52,089 nt of DNA. It comes from an uncultured Lentisphaerota bacterium (lineage in GTDB: Bacteria > Verrucomicrobiota > Kiritimatiellia > CAIQIC01). Where the stretch lies: assembly GCA_903912445.1 (NCBI GenBank), contig CAIWHP010000077.1, forward strand, positions 1 to 52,089, written 5' to 3'. Positions 25,371 through 33,080 of this stretch are shown in pieces. The number at the start of each line of letters is the position of its first letter. The stretch's first letter is position 1. Position numbers and translations under genes: made by a program. A model generated the notes under the pieces. It saw only the letters and a program-made list of their open reading frames with translations. It made no database searches and was not told where the DNA came from.

Positions 25371-28300
25371 TCACCGGGTCGGCAACTTATGCCGGGCCGG
25401 CTTGGCGAGGGCGGCAACTTCGGCGCCGGTGAGGAGGCCGCGATAGACGCGGACATCGTCGAGCGCCCCGTGAAAGTTGTTGGCGGGGTTCCGCTCCCAG
25501 TTCTTCCACGCGCCGAGCCGGTAGGCGGCGAGGTCGAGCGGGATGCCGAGGTCGAGCGGCCTGGTGCCGGCGGGCTGCCCGTCGAGATAGAAACGGATGA
25601 CGCCGCCGGTGCGCGGATCGCAGGTGACGGCAACATGCCGCCACGCGCCGGGCGTGACCGCGGAGGTGGCGCGGTTGTGCGCCCAGAGTTTGCCGCCATA
25701 GTTGATGGCGACATTCGGCGTTCCATCCTCGAGCAGGCTGAAGTGGAATGACGAGGCACCGGCGCCATCGGTGAAGAGCAGCGGGTTCCAGGTGTGGCCA
25801 AGTTGATCGGCGCGCACCCAAAGCGCAACGGAGATGGCTTCCTGCGCGCCGGCGGACGGGCCTTGAACAAAAAGCTTCCCGTCGAATTTTTCGGGGAGGT
25901 CGCCGGCTTTCCACGAGGCGAGTTGCGTGGCCGGCAGCGTTGGCGGTGTGTAGGGCGGCGGCGGGACCCCGCGCGCGGAGTCCAGCGTCGGCACGGGCCG
26001 GAAATCCGGACGGCCCTTGGCGGCTAGGTTGCGCCGGCCAAAGTAGGAACCGTAGAATGGTGCGTTGGCGTCCACCCACGTCGTCAGCTTGAGGAACTCC
26101 GCCTGCGACAGCTCCACCTGCTTGTGTCCCTTGCGCAGCACCTCGATGAACCGGCTCTTGTGCGAACCGTAGGTATAGGGCGGCACAGCCGGGGAGTGCA
26201 GCATCGAGCCGTTGCCGACATACGCCGGGCCGCTCTTGTCAGGTGTGGGACCGGTCCATTCCTGAATGAAGTTGACGAGGCCCTTGCGCAGCAGGTTTTC
26301 ATAGGAACGACTGAAGTGCTCGGTCATCTCGCCGGTGAGGTCGAGGTTGCCTTTCGGCTTCTCGCCGCCGTGGCAGCGGATGCAGTGTTTATCGAGGACC
26401 GGCTGCACGTCGCTGGGATAATGGAGCGGGCGCGGCCCGGCATCGCCGGGCTGCGGCACGATCGCACGCGGCGGCTGGCGCATCGCCAGCGGCCGCTCCA
26501 GCACAGGCGTGCCATCGCGCGGATCGTGGCAACCGACGCACGAGCGCGTTTCGCCGGGCTGGAAGTTGACGAAGGTCCGCATCTTCTGGACTTCCATGAA
26601 ATCCTTGTCGAGCGCGGTGAAAAAGAGGTTGCGGCGCGCGGGCACTTTGAACAGCGCCGAGCCATCGGCCTCGACCGGCACGATGCCGAGGAGCACTCCG
26701 ACCCAGATGTGCGTGTGCAACGAGATCGCGGGCGCCTGCCCCGGCACCGTATCGCCGGGCTGGATTTGCGAGGCGACCCACGAACGCGGAATCTGTTCCA
26801 TCACGCGCAGGTATTTGACGGTGCCGGGCTGCACGCCCTTGAGACTGCGATAGAGTTCCACGAGCAGCACGGTGGCCTCGCCCTTGTCGGCGTCGACCTG
26901 CGCACACAAGGCTGGCAGCACGGGCGCGACCGGGCGCGGCGCAAGCAGCATCGGTTGGAAGCACGACAGCGTCGGGTCTTGGTGAATCAGCACGCGGTTG
27001 CCGAACGTGTCGAGCAGCCAGATACCATAGGCCTGCTGGTCGTTGTAGCGCTTTTCGGGATTGTGCGAGACGAGGAAGAATTTATCGGAGAGCGGAAAAG
27101 GATCGCAGTAGAACGAGCCGGTCACATCCTCGACCCACTGGCCGTTGCGGAACTGGAAAAGGCCTCGCAGACCCCGCGTCTCGACCTCGGGCGTCAGCGT
27201 CGTCATCGCTTCCTTCGTACGCCGGTCCTTGATGCGGTCAATCAGGCGGATGGAGCCGACGGCGAGCGGTTCGTGGCCCACACCCGCGGCGACGACAAGA
27301 TCGGGCCGGCCGGGAATCTGCCGCCCGGCGAAGAAGACGCCGGGGTTGTCTATGTTGTGGCCATAGATTTCCTCCGAACCGGTACCATCGGGGCGCATCG
27401 CCCAAAGTGACTGCACGGCGGCGATGCCTTTATAGACGTACTCCCAGCGCGTGTAGAGAATCCGCCCATCATCGAGCATCGTCGGCGTGGACTCGGTCAG
27501 CGCGCCCTGCGAAAGCTGGCGGAAGTTTTTGCCGTCGGCGTCCATCCGGTGGAGCGTCGTACAGGTCAGCGAGTGGCCGCCACACAGCACCGTGCACTCC
27601 GACCGGCTGGAAACAAAAACGATGCGCCCATCGGCTACATAGCAGGGGTGCATGTCGTCGGTCCAATGCCCGTAGAGCCGCGGATTCTTCTCCAGCGCTT
27701 CCTTCGGATAGCCGCTGTGCCGGGCCACGCGATCCGCCTCGTCGGCGGGCGCGTGTGTGAGCTGGCGCAGTCCGGCACCGTCGAGCCGCTGTTCCCAGAT
27801 GCGGTAGCCGTCCGGCTTGCACGCGCGGTAGCCGAAGATGACGCGCGTGGCGTCCGGCGAGAGGTCGAAGCGGTCGAAGATGCCGCCGGTGAGTTGCGGG
27901 ACGATGTCGCGCGTCCTGCCCGTGGCGAGATCGAGTTCGGTGAGATTGCCGCCCCATTCCGTCGGGCCATGGTAGTAATCGTCGTAATAATGCTGCGAAT
28001 CGTACGTGTGCCGGCGCGCGAAGACGATCTTCCGCCCCTTCAACAGCGGATTCGCCTCGACAAGCATCGCGCGCTGACAGTGGTCGAGTTCGGCGAACGT
28101 CTTGACCGCATCGAGCCGGCGGAGGAATTCCGCGGCGGGATACCCGTTCGATTTTCCTAACTCGGTCACTGCCTGGCTGAGCTTGGTGATATCACTGCGC
28201 AGCGCCGTAGTATCTGCCGCCGCCACGCAGTCCCGCAATGCCCCCGATTTGCCGAGGAACTCTGTCTCCAGGTGTGTGTCATTCGTCGCAGCGAACCAGC

Positions 28301-28952
28301 CGCCCGACTCGAACCACTTGAAGTGCACCGCCGCCAGCAACCGGTTGTTCGCCGGCGGGAAATCCCGGCGGATGTGCGCCCACAAGCCCGGCACCGGGTC
28401 CGGCGCCGTCGAAAAGAAGAACTGGAACAGTGCGTGGCGTGACGCGATATGAGTCTGGCTTATCTTGACCACCAGCCGGTTCTCGCCCGCCACCAGCGGC
28501 AAATCGAGCAACACCTGATTACGGCGATCGCCTTCCAGCTTCAGGCTGGTGCCATAGCGTTTGGCTTCCAAGTGCGTGTCCAGCATAGCGACGGGCTTGT
28601 CGTTCAAGCTCACTTCGATCTTGTCGCCGCCGCCAAGGCCGACCGTCAACGTCACCGGTTTCTTCGCCGTGAGGGTCCGTGTGAGCGTCGCCGTTTTCTT
28701 CGCCGGATCATCGCCGAGGGCGATCAACGCCCTGTCCTTCCAGCCCGGTCGTGTCTCGCCGTCCACGCTCCACGGCCCGCAACTCACTGCCACCCGCGCC
28801 GCCTTCTGCTCCGCGATCCAAGCAGCGTATTTCGCACGCGTCGCGAGCATCGTGTCCGCCAGCGAGGCTTGCCGCTCGTAAAGACCATCCGCGGCCACCG
28901 CGCACAGGGTTGTGCTCAACAAACAGCACAAACTCAGCAGCCTAATTTTCAT
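25371..28952 (-). CDS. HzsA-like dihaem propeller protein with C-terminal LamG domain
   Basis: A 1193-residue exported protein. ATG at 28952 opens the signal peptide MKIRLLSLCCLLSTTLCAVAA and overlaps the upstream stop by ATGA. An N-terminal domain (about 25-215) precedes a propeller (GLRQLTHAPADEADR, VADGRIVFVSSRSECTVLCGG, DGRILYTRWEYVYKG) and the haem domain with CVGCHD (about 805) and CIRCHG (about 857). Here the LamG domain is at the C-terminus (about 995-1180, ISVALWVRADQLGHTWNPLL, LDDVRVYRGLLTGAEVAALA), opposite to the next gene. LamG domains often bind glycans, so the protein may be held on a polysaccharide. The enzymatic reaction is unknown. Confidence 0.85.
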   Translation of the reverse strand: MKIRLLSLCCLLSTTLCAVAADGLYERQASLADTMLATRAKYAAWIAEQKAARVAVSCGPWSVDGETRPGWKDRALIALGDDPAKKTATLTRTLTAKKPVTLTVGLGGGDKIEVSLNDKPVAMLDTHLEAKRYGTSLKLEGDRRNQVLLDLPLVAGENRLVVKISQTHIASRHALFQFFFSTAPDPVPGLWAHIRRDFPPANNRLLAAVHFKWFESGGWFAATNDTHLETEFLGKSGALRDCVAAADTTALRSDITKLSQAVTELGKSNGYPAAEFLRRLDAVKTFAELDHCQRAMLVEANPLLKGRKIVFARRHTYDSQHYYDDYYHGPTEWGGNLTELDLATGRTRDIVPQLTGGIFDRFDLSPDATRVIFGYRACKPDGYRIWEQRLDGAGLRQLTHAPADEADRVARHSGYPKEALEKNPRLYGHWTDDMHPCYVADGRIVFVSSRSECTVLCGGHSLTCTTLHRMDADGKNFRQLSQGALTESTPTMLDDGRILYTRWEYVYKGIAAVQSLWAMRPDGTGSEEIYGHNIDNPGVFFAGRQIPGRPDLVVAAGVGHEPLAVGSIRLIDRIKDRRTKEAMTTLTPEVETRGLRGLFQFRNGQWVEDVTGSFYCDPFPLSDKFFLVSHNPEKRYNDQQAYGIWLLDTFGNRVLIHQDPTLSCFQPMLLAPRPVAPVLPALCAQVDADKGEATVLLVELYRSLKGVQPGTVKYLRVMEQIPRSWVASQIQPGDTVPGQAPAISLHTHIWVGVLLGIVPVEADGSALFKVPARRNLFFTALDKDFMEVQKMRTFVNFQPGETRSCVGCHDPRDGTPVLERPLAMRQPPRAIVPQPGDAGPRPLHYPSDVQPVLDKHCIRCHGGEKPKGNLDLTGEMTEHFSRSYENLLRKGLVNFIQEWTGPTPDKSGPAYVGNGSMLHSPAVPPYTYGSHKSRFIEVLRKGHKQVELSQAEFLKLTTWVDANAPFYGSYFGRRNLAAKGRPDFRPVPTLDSARGVPPPPYTPPTLPATQLASWKAGDLPEKFDGKLFVQGPSAGAQEAISVALWVRADQLGHTWNPLLFTDGAGASSFHFSLLEDGTPNVAINYGGKLWAHNRATSAVTPGAWRHVAVTCDPRTGGVIRFYLDGQPAGTRPLDLGIPLDLAAYRLGAWKNWERNPANNFHGALDDVRVYRGLLTGAEVAALAKPARHKLPTR

Positions 28953-29851
28953 TTTCTTCCTCGCTGGATTTCCGGCATTGGAATCCGTTCGCCGTTGAGC
29001 TGGTCCGCCTGTTCGGCGGGATCGAACGTGCCGTAGAAAACCGCATTGCAATCGAGCCACGCCGCCAGCCGGCGCAGTTCACTCTCTGTGAGTTTGATGT
29101 TGTTATGCCCGGCGCGCAACATCTTCCACAGCCGGCTGCCGAGTGCGCCAGTCTGTCCGCCGGGCGGCGTCGCCTGAATCTGGTTACGCTGCGCGAACCG
29201 CGGGACCATGTTCGTATCGCTACAGAGCGACCAGTAGGATTTCGTGAAGCCTTTCTCCGGCTCGCCCGAGAGGTCCATGCCTTTCTCGATCTTCGTGTCG
29301 CTGTGGCAGCGCAGGCAGCGGCGGTTGAAAACGGGCTGGACCATCTCGACGAACGAGAACGGCCGGCCACCCAGTTCGCCCGGCTTGATGCGCGCGGGCG
29401 GCCGCTGCATCGCCAGCGGCTGCCCGCTCGTCTTGGCCGGTGCCGTCAGGTGATGTTCGTGGCAACCTACGCAGGACGTGCTCTTGCCCGACTGGACAGA
29501 GGTCGTCGAGCGCATCGCCTGGTAGGCGCATCCCTCGGCGTCGAGCGCCTGGAACAGGATTGGCTTGCGCGCCGGTACGATGAACCGCGCGGAACCATCG
29601 ACCTCCACCGGTACGGTGCCCAGAATCGCCAGCGCATTTTCCTCACCGGCGATGCCGATGCGCGGCGAGTTGGCGGGCCAGATGGACTTCGGGAAAATCT
29701 GAACGATGCGCAGTTCCTTGATGCTGCCGCGCGGCACGTTGCCGAGGCCTTGATAGATGTCGGTGACGAGCATCTCGCCCGTCGGCGGCGCGTTGTCCGG
29801 CAACGCAACCAAAGGCAGCAGCAGGCCGAGGAGAAAAATGTGCCGTTTCAT
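28949..29851 (-). CDS. Stand-alone dihaem domain related to HzsA-like C-terminus
   Basis: A 300-residue exported dihaem protein. The ATG at 29851 opens a signal peptide (MKRHIFLLGLLLPLVALPD); the open frame extends to 29977 through the palindromic repeat. The mature protein aligns closely along its whole length with the last ~280 residues of the gene upstream (shared VPRGSI, LAGEEN/IAGEEN, ILGTVPVE, GGRPFSFVE, EKGFT.SYWSLC, RNQIQ, RRLAAW.DCNA.FYG). CVGCHE (about 127) and CLRCHS (about 179) are the haem sites. The propeller is absent, so this looks like a partial duplication that kept a working secretion signal. It could be a c-type cytochrome partner for the full-length proteins. Confidence 0.85.
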   Translation of the reverse strand: MKRHIFLLGLLLPLVALPDNAPPTGEMLVTDIYQGLGNVPRGSIKELRIVQIFPKSIWPANSPRIGIAGEENALAILGTVPVEVDGSARFIVPARKPILFQALDAEGCAYQAMRSTTSVQSGKSTSCVGCHEHHLTAPAKTSGQPLAMQRPPARIKPGELGGRPFSFVEMVQPVFNRRCLRCHSDTKIEKGMDLSGEPEKGFTKSYWSLCSDTNMVPRFAQRNQIQATPPGGQTGALGSRLWKMLRAGHNNIKLTESELRRLAAWLDCNAVFYGTFDPAEQADQLNGERIPMPEIQRGRK

Positions 29852-29878
29852 GCTCTCCATCCGACCCGCGCGCCAAAC

Positions 29879-29930
29879 CTTTCCAAGGCTTGGGAAAACA
29901 GCCTGCCACGCTTTCCAATCCTTGGAAACC
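29879..29930 (-). promoter_or_regulatory. Two TTCCAA/TTGGAA palindromes 32 bp apart
   Basis: TTTCCAAGGCTTGGGAAAA (29880-29898) and TTTCCAATCCTTGGAAA (29912-29928) lie 28-79 bp upstream of the stand-alone haem-domain gene. Centres are about 29888 and 29920, a 32-bp step. In the minus-strand reading frame that runs through them, they translate as SKDWK and FPSLGK, the same as in the two longer repeats at 32898 and 36667. Confidence 0.65.
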
Positions 29931-29973
29931 GCGCGCGGTCCGTGCATCGCAAACTCTAGTCGTGCTGGGTTCA

Positions 29974-32871
29974 TCATTGGATGTCCGGCATCGCGACGGG
30001 TTGTCCGGTGAGCTGTTTGGCTTGCTCAGCGGAATCATAGACGCCGTAGAAGATGGCGTTGCAATCAATCCACGCGGCGAGCCGGCGAATGTCATCGTCG
30101 CTGAGTTTGACTTTGTTGTGACCCGGCGCATCCAACAACATCCGCATCAGGCGGCTGCGGCGGGCGCTGCGGATATCGTCCGGCGGCGTGATTTGAATCT
30201 GGTTGCGCTGTGAGTAGCGCGGCACGAGATCCTGCGCGTCGAGTTCCGGTTTCAGCCGGCGGTCTTTCCACGAGTCGGCGTTGCCGCACAACGACCAATA
30301 GGACCGGGTGAAGCCTTTCTCCGGCGTCGCGGTCAAATCGCGTTTGCCTTTCGGCGTCACGCCGCTGTGACAGGCCACGCAGTGGCGGTCCAGCACCGGT
30401 TGCACGACCTCGACAAAGGAAAATGGCCGGCCGCCGAGTGGGCCGGGTTCGATGGTGGAGGGCGGTCGCCGCAGGGCGAGCGGCGCGTTGTTTTGGTTGG
30501 GGCGCGTCGTCCCGCCGTACTCGTGACAACCGGTGCATGCGGTGACTTCGCCGGGCTGGACGTAGGTCGAGGAACGCATGATGCGCCGGGCAAAACCGTC
30601 CTTGTCGAGAGCTTGGAAGAGAATCTTCTTGCCGGCCGGCAGCAGGAATCTGGCGGAGCCGTCCGACTCGACCGGCACGGTGCCGAGAATCGCCCGGCCG
30701 TTCTCCTCGCCGGCCAGCCCCATGCGCGGCTGATTGGCGACGACGGTCGTCTTGGGGAAAATCTGGATGATACGAACCGCGGCGATGGAGCCACGCGGGA
30801 CGCCATCGAGTCCTTGATAGACATCGTAGATCATCATCTCGCCGTGCGGCGGCGGATTCGCCGGCAAGTGACTGGCGAGGACGGGCGGCACTGGTCGCGC
30901 GGCGATGGGAATGGGCGCCGTTGCGCCCAGCGCCGGGTCGCGGTAGAGCAGCTCACGGTTGCCGCGCCGGTCGAGGAGATAGACCCCCAGTGCAGCATCG
31001 CGATTCGGTTCCTTGGCGTGCTCGCCTTGCATGCGGAGCCGGTACGGACTGTAGGCCACGAGGAAATAATCTTCGGACAGCGGCCAGGGCGCTTCGTACC
31101 ATTCCAGCAGCGGGCCGCGTTCGGCCTCGGGGTAGATCAAGGGCGTGACCCGCTCGACCGCCTCCGGCGCATTGAGCCCGATCGAAGGGTCGAGCAGACA
31201 GACCGGCCCCGCGGTGATCGCGTGATGGGCCGCCGCAATGAACACCAGTTTCTGCGAACCCGGGATGGGTTTTGCCTGGAACGTGCAATGCGGACTCGGC
31301 AGTCCGTTACCCCAGACGGCCATCGGGTTCGAACCGTCGGGCCGGCAGGACCAGAGATTCTGGTGTGTGACCGCATCGCGATCTATGTAGTCCCAGCGCG
31401 CGAACAGAATTTGCCCCGAGCGGGAGACGGCGGGGAACCATTCGCTGACATCGTTGTAGGACAGCGTCTGGATGTTGCGCCCGTCGCGATCGCAGCGGTG
31501 CAAGGTGTAGCTGTGCCAGCGCGGGCTGTACTCCGGGCCGAAACAGCGCGAGTAGCTTTTGCGCCGCGTCGAGACGAACACGAGGTCGCCCTCGGGCAGA
31601 TACTCGGCCATCATGTCGTCATAGGGCCCACTCGTGAGTCGGCGCAGGCCGGTGCCGTCCACGCCGATTTCAAACAGGTGATAATAGCGCTCATCCACAC
31701 CGGCCTCGTTCACCGGCAGCGACGTGGGCGCCGGCGTCTTCGCATCGCACGCGACGAAGGCAAACAGAATTCGTTTTCCATCGTAGCTTAAGCGCGGTTC
31801 GAGATAACTCCCCATCGGCAGTTGGCTGCCCATGATGTTCCGCGTCGCCAGCGCATAGCCCGGTTTGCGCAACGCGTAAAGTCCGCCGCCCCCGCGCTGC
31901 CGCCAGCCAAAGTACTGCGCGACCTCGTGACTCCACGAGGGCATCGCCCGCTTGCAGAACAACACTTCACCGAACTTCAGCAACGGATTGCCGAGCGCCA
32001 ACTCCCGCTTGAGCAGACGGACCTCCAGATAGCGCGAGCGCCATGCGTCGAGCGTGTCCGGCGCGCCGCCGTCGAGAGCTTCCGGCGGCGGCACACCCAG
32101 ACTGCTCGCCAGCGCGCGGGCACGGGCGAGATGGTTGCTGACGGCGCTCTCGTAGGACTTCGCGGTGTCATCAAGTTTATCTTCGCGCCACCACGCCTCC
32201 AGCACCATGGCCAGCAAGGCCTGCTCGGTCTGCGGCGCCAGCTTGGGAGCCAGCTTCGTCAGCGCCGCTTGCAGCGCCGGACTGATGGTGACTTCCTCCG
32301 GCGCCGGTGCTGCCGTGACAATCGCCGGTGCCATCGGACCCGATCCTTCCATCTCGTAGAACCAGTTGCCCGCGCCTTGTTTCTTCGTGGTGAAGCTCGC
32401 CGACGCCTGCAACTTTTCGCCGTCAGCATACGTCACAATCGGGTCCCAGCCCGTCGTGTCACAACCGTAGTTGCCGCGTTTGTGAACGATGAACCGCAGC
32501 GCATCGCCCTTCTTCACATCGAGCGTCAACTTCGGCTCGCCGCCCTTGTCGTCCTTGCCCTCGATCTCCACCTTCCAGATTTCGCTGTCGTTGTGGCGAA
32601 TCATGGCGCGGACGCCATCGCCGCTGAGATGCAGCTTGAACACGCGCCCGGAAATCGTCACCCGCCCATCGCGCGGCGCCGCGAACCGGCGCACACTCGG
32701 CGTTTCTTGACCCGGATGATGCCAGTCCTTGCCGACGCGCGTCCAATCCGGCCCCGTCCAGAACGTCGAGCCGTACCACTCCACCTCGCGATAGCTCAGC
32801 GGCGTGTAGTTCGTCGGGGCTGCGGCAGCAGCCACGATGAGGAATAGAAAAACTGTGAATGTGCGTTTCAT
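29974..32871 (-). CDS. HzsA-like dihaem propeller protein
   Basis: A 965-residue exported protein. Start at 32871 is supported by the signal peptide MKRTFTVFLFLIVAAAAAP and AAAGGAACAACC before the ATG; an in-frame ATG at 32892 overlaps the small ORF upstream. An N-terminal beta module (about 20-145, WYGSTFWTGPDWTR, VFKLHLSGDGVRAMIRHND) resembles ligand-binding modules. A helical region, a propeller (GLRRLTSGPYDDMMAEYLPEGDLVFVSTRRKSY split over two strands, SGQILFARWDYIDRD) and the haem domain with CTGCHE (about 779) and CVACHS (about 831) follow. Its stop overlaps by ATGA an ATG in frame with the next gene. Its haem domain is the likely parent of the stand-alone copy downstream. Confidence 0.85.
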   Translation of the reverse strand: MKRTFTVFLFLIVAAAAAPTNYTPLSYREVEWYGSTFWTGPDWTRVGKDWHHPGQETPSVRRFAAPRDGRVTISGRVFKLHLSGDGVRAMIRHNDSEIWKVEIEGKDDKGGEPKLTLDVKKGDALRFIVHKRGNYGCDTTGWDPIVTYADGEKLQASASFTTKKQGAGNWFYEMEGSGPMAPAIVTAAPAPEEVTISPALQAALTKLAPKLAPQTEQALLAMVLEAWWREDKLDDTAKSYESAVSNHLARARALASSLGVPPPEALDGGAPDTLDAWRSRYLEVRLLKRELALGNPLLKFGEVLFCKRAMPSWSHEVAQYFGWRQRGGGGLYALRKPGYALATRNIMGSQLPMGSYLEPRLSYDGKRILFAFVACDAKTPAPTSLPVNEAGVDERYYHLFEIGVDGTGLRRLTSGPYDDMMAEYLPEGDLVFVSTRRKSYSRCFGPEYSPRWHSYTLHRCDRDGRNIQTLSYNDVSEWFPAVSRSGQILFARWDYIDRDAVTHQNLWSCRPDGSNPMAVWGNGLPSPHCTFQAKPIPGSQKLVFIAAAHHAITAGPVCLLDPSIGLNAPEAVERVTPLIYPEAERGPLLEWYEAPWPLSEDYFLVAYSPYRLRMQGEHAKEPNRDAALGVYLLDRRGNRELLYRDPALGATAPIPIAARPVPPVLASHLPANPPPHGEMMIYDVYQGLDGVPRGSIAAVRIIQIFPKTTVVANQPRMGLAGEENGRAILGTVPVESDGSARFLLPAGKKILFQALDKDGFARRIMRSSTYVQPGEVTACTGCHEYGGTTRPNQNNAPLALRRPPSTIEPGPLGGRPFSFVEVVQPVLDRHCVACHSGVTPKGKRDLTATPEKGFTRSYWSLCGNADSWKDRRLKPELDAQDLVPRYSQRNQIQITPPDDIRSARRSRLMRMLLDAPGHNKVKLSDDDIRRLAAWIDCNAIFYGVYDSAEQAKQLTGQPVAMPDIQ

Positions 32872-32888
32872 GGTTGTTCCTTTCATTT

Positions 32889-33080
32889 TCATTTGCTCGT
32901 CAGTTTCAAGCATTGGAAACCTGTGTGCCGTGTTTTTCCAGCCGAACTTTGCGAGACGGGCAGCCCTTGGTTGCCAACGCTTGGAAAAAGTCGCCGTGGA
33001 GTTTTCCAATCCTTGGCACTCCCGGCGTCGTGACCTGCGCGCGATGTGATGGTGAGCATCTGTGTCATGGATGATTTCAC
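32889..33080 (-). CDS. Small ORF encoded by the palindrome repeat, bridging two genes
   Basis: A 63-codon frame opening with GTG that overlaps the GH36-like stop (GTGA at 33077-33080) and closing in ATGA (32889-32892) at an in-frame ATG of the next gene. Most of it is the repeat at about 32898-33025, giving KDWKTPRRLFPSVGNQGLP and then a segment shared with the ORF at 36657-36869. There is no signal peptide and no domain. It may not make a useful protein; being open end to end could serve to carry ribosomes across the regulatory repeat. Confidence 0.3.
   Translation of the reverse strand: MKSSMTQMLTITSRAGHDAGSAKDWKTPRRLFPSVGNQGLPVSQSSAGKTRHTGFQCLKLTSK
32898..33025 (-). repeat. ~128-bp repeat copy 1 with palindromes at 32-bp spacing
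   Basis: About 128 bp almost identical to 36667-36794 (only about a dozen differences by eye). It contains TTTCAAGCATTGGAAA (32904-32919), a half-site TTTTTCCAG (about 32933-32941), CCAACGCTTGGAAA (32974-32987) and TTTTCCAATCCTTGG (33002-33016). Core centres are at about 32911, 32943, 32979 and 33011. It lies between the GH36-like gene and the HzsA-like gene. Confidence 0.85.

Noticed and set aside
32872-33009. N-terminal extension of the HzsA-like frame (start at 33009)
   Set aside because: The extension lies in the palindromic repeat and has no signal peptide; AAAGGAACAACC and a signal peptide support 32871.
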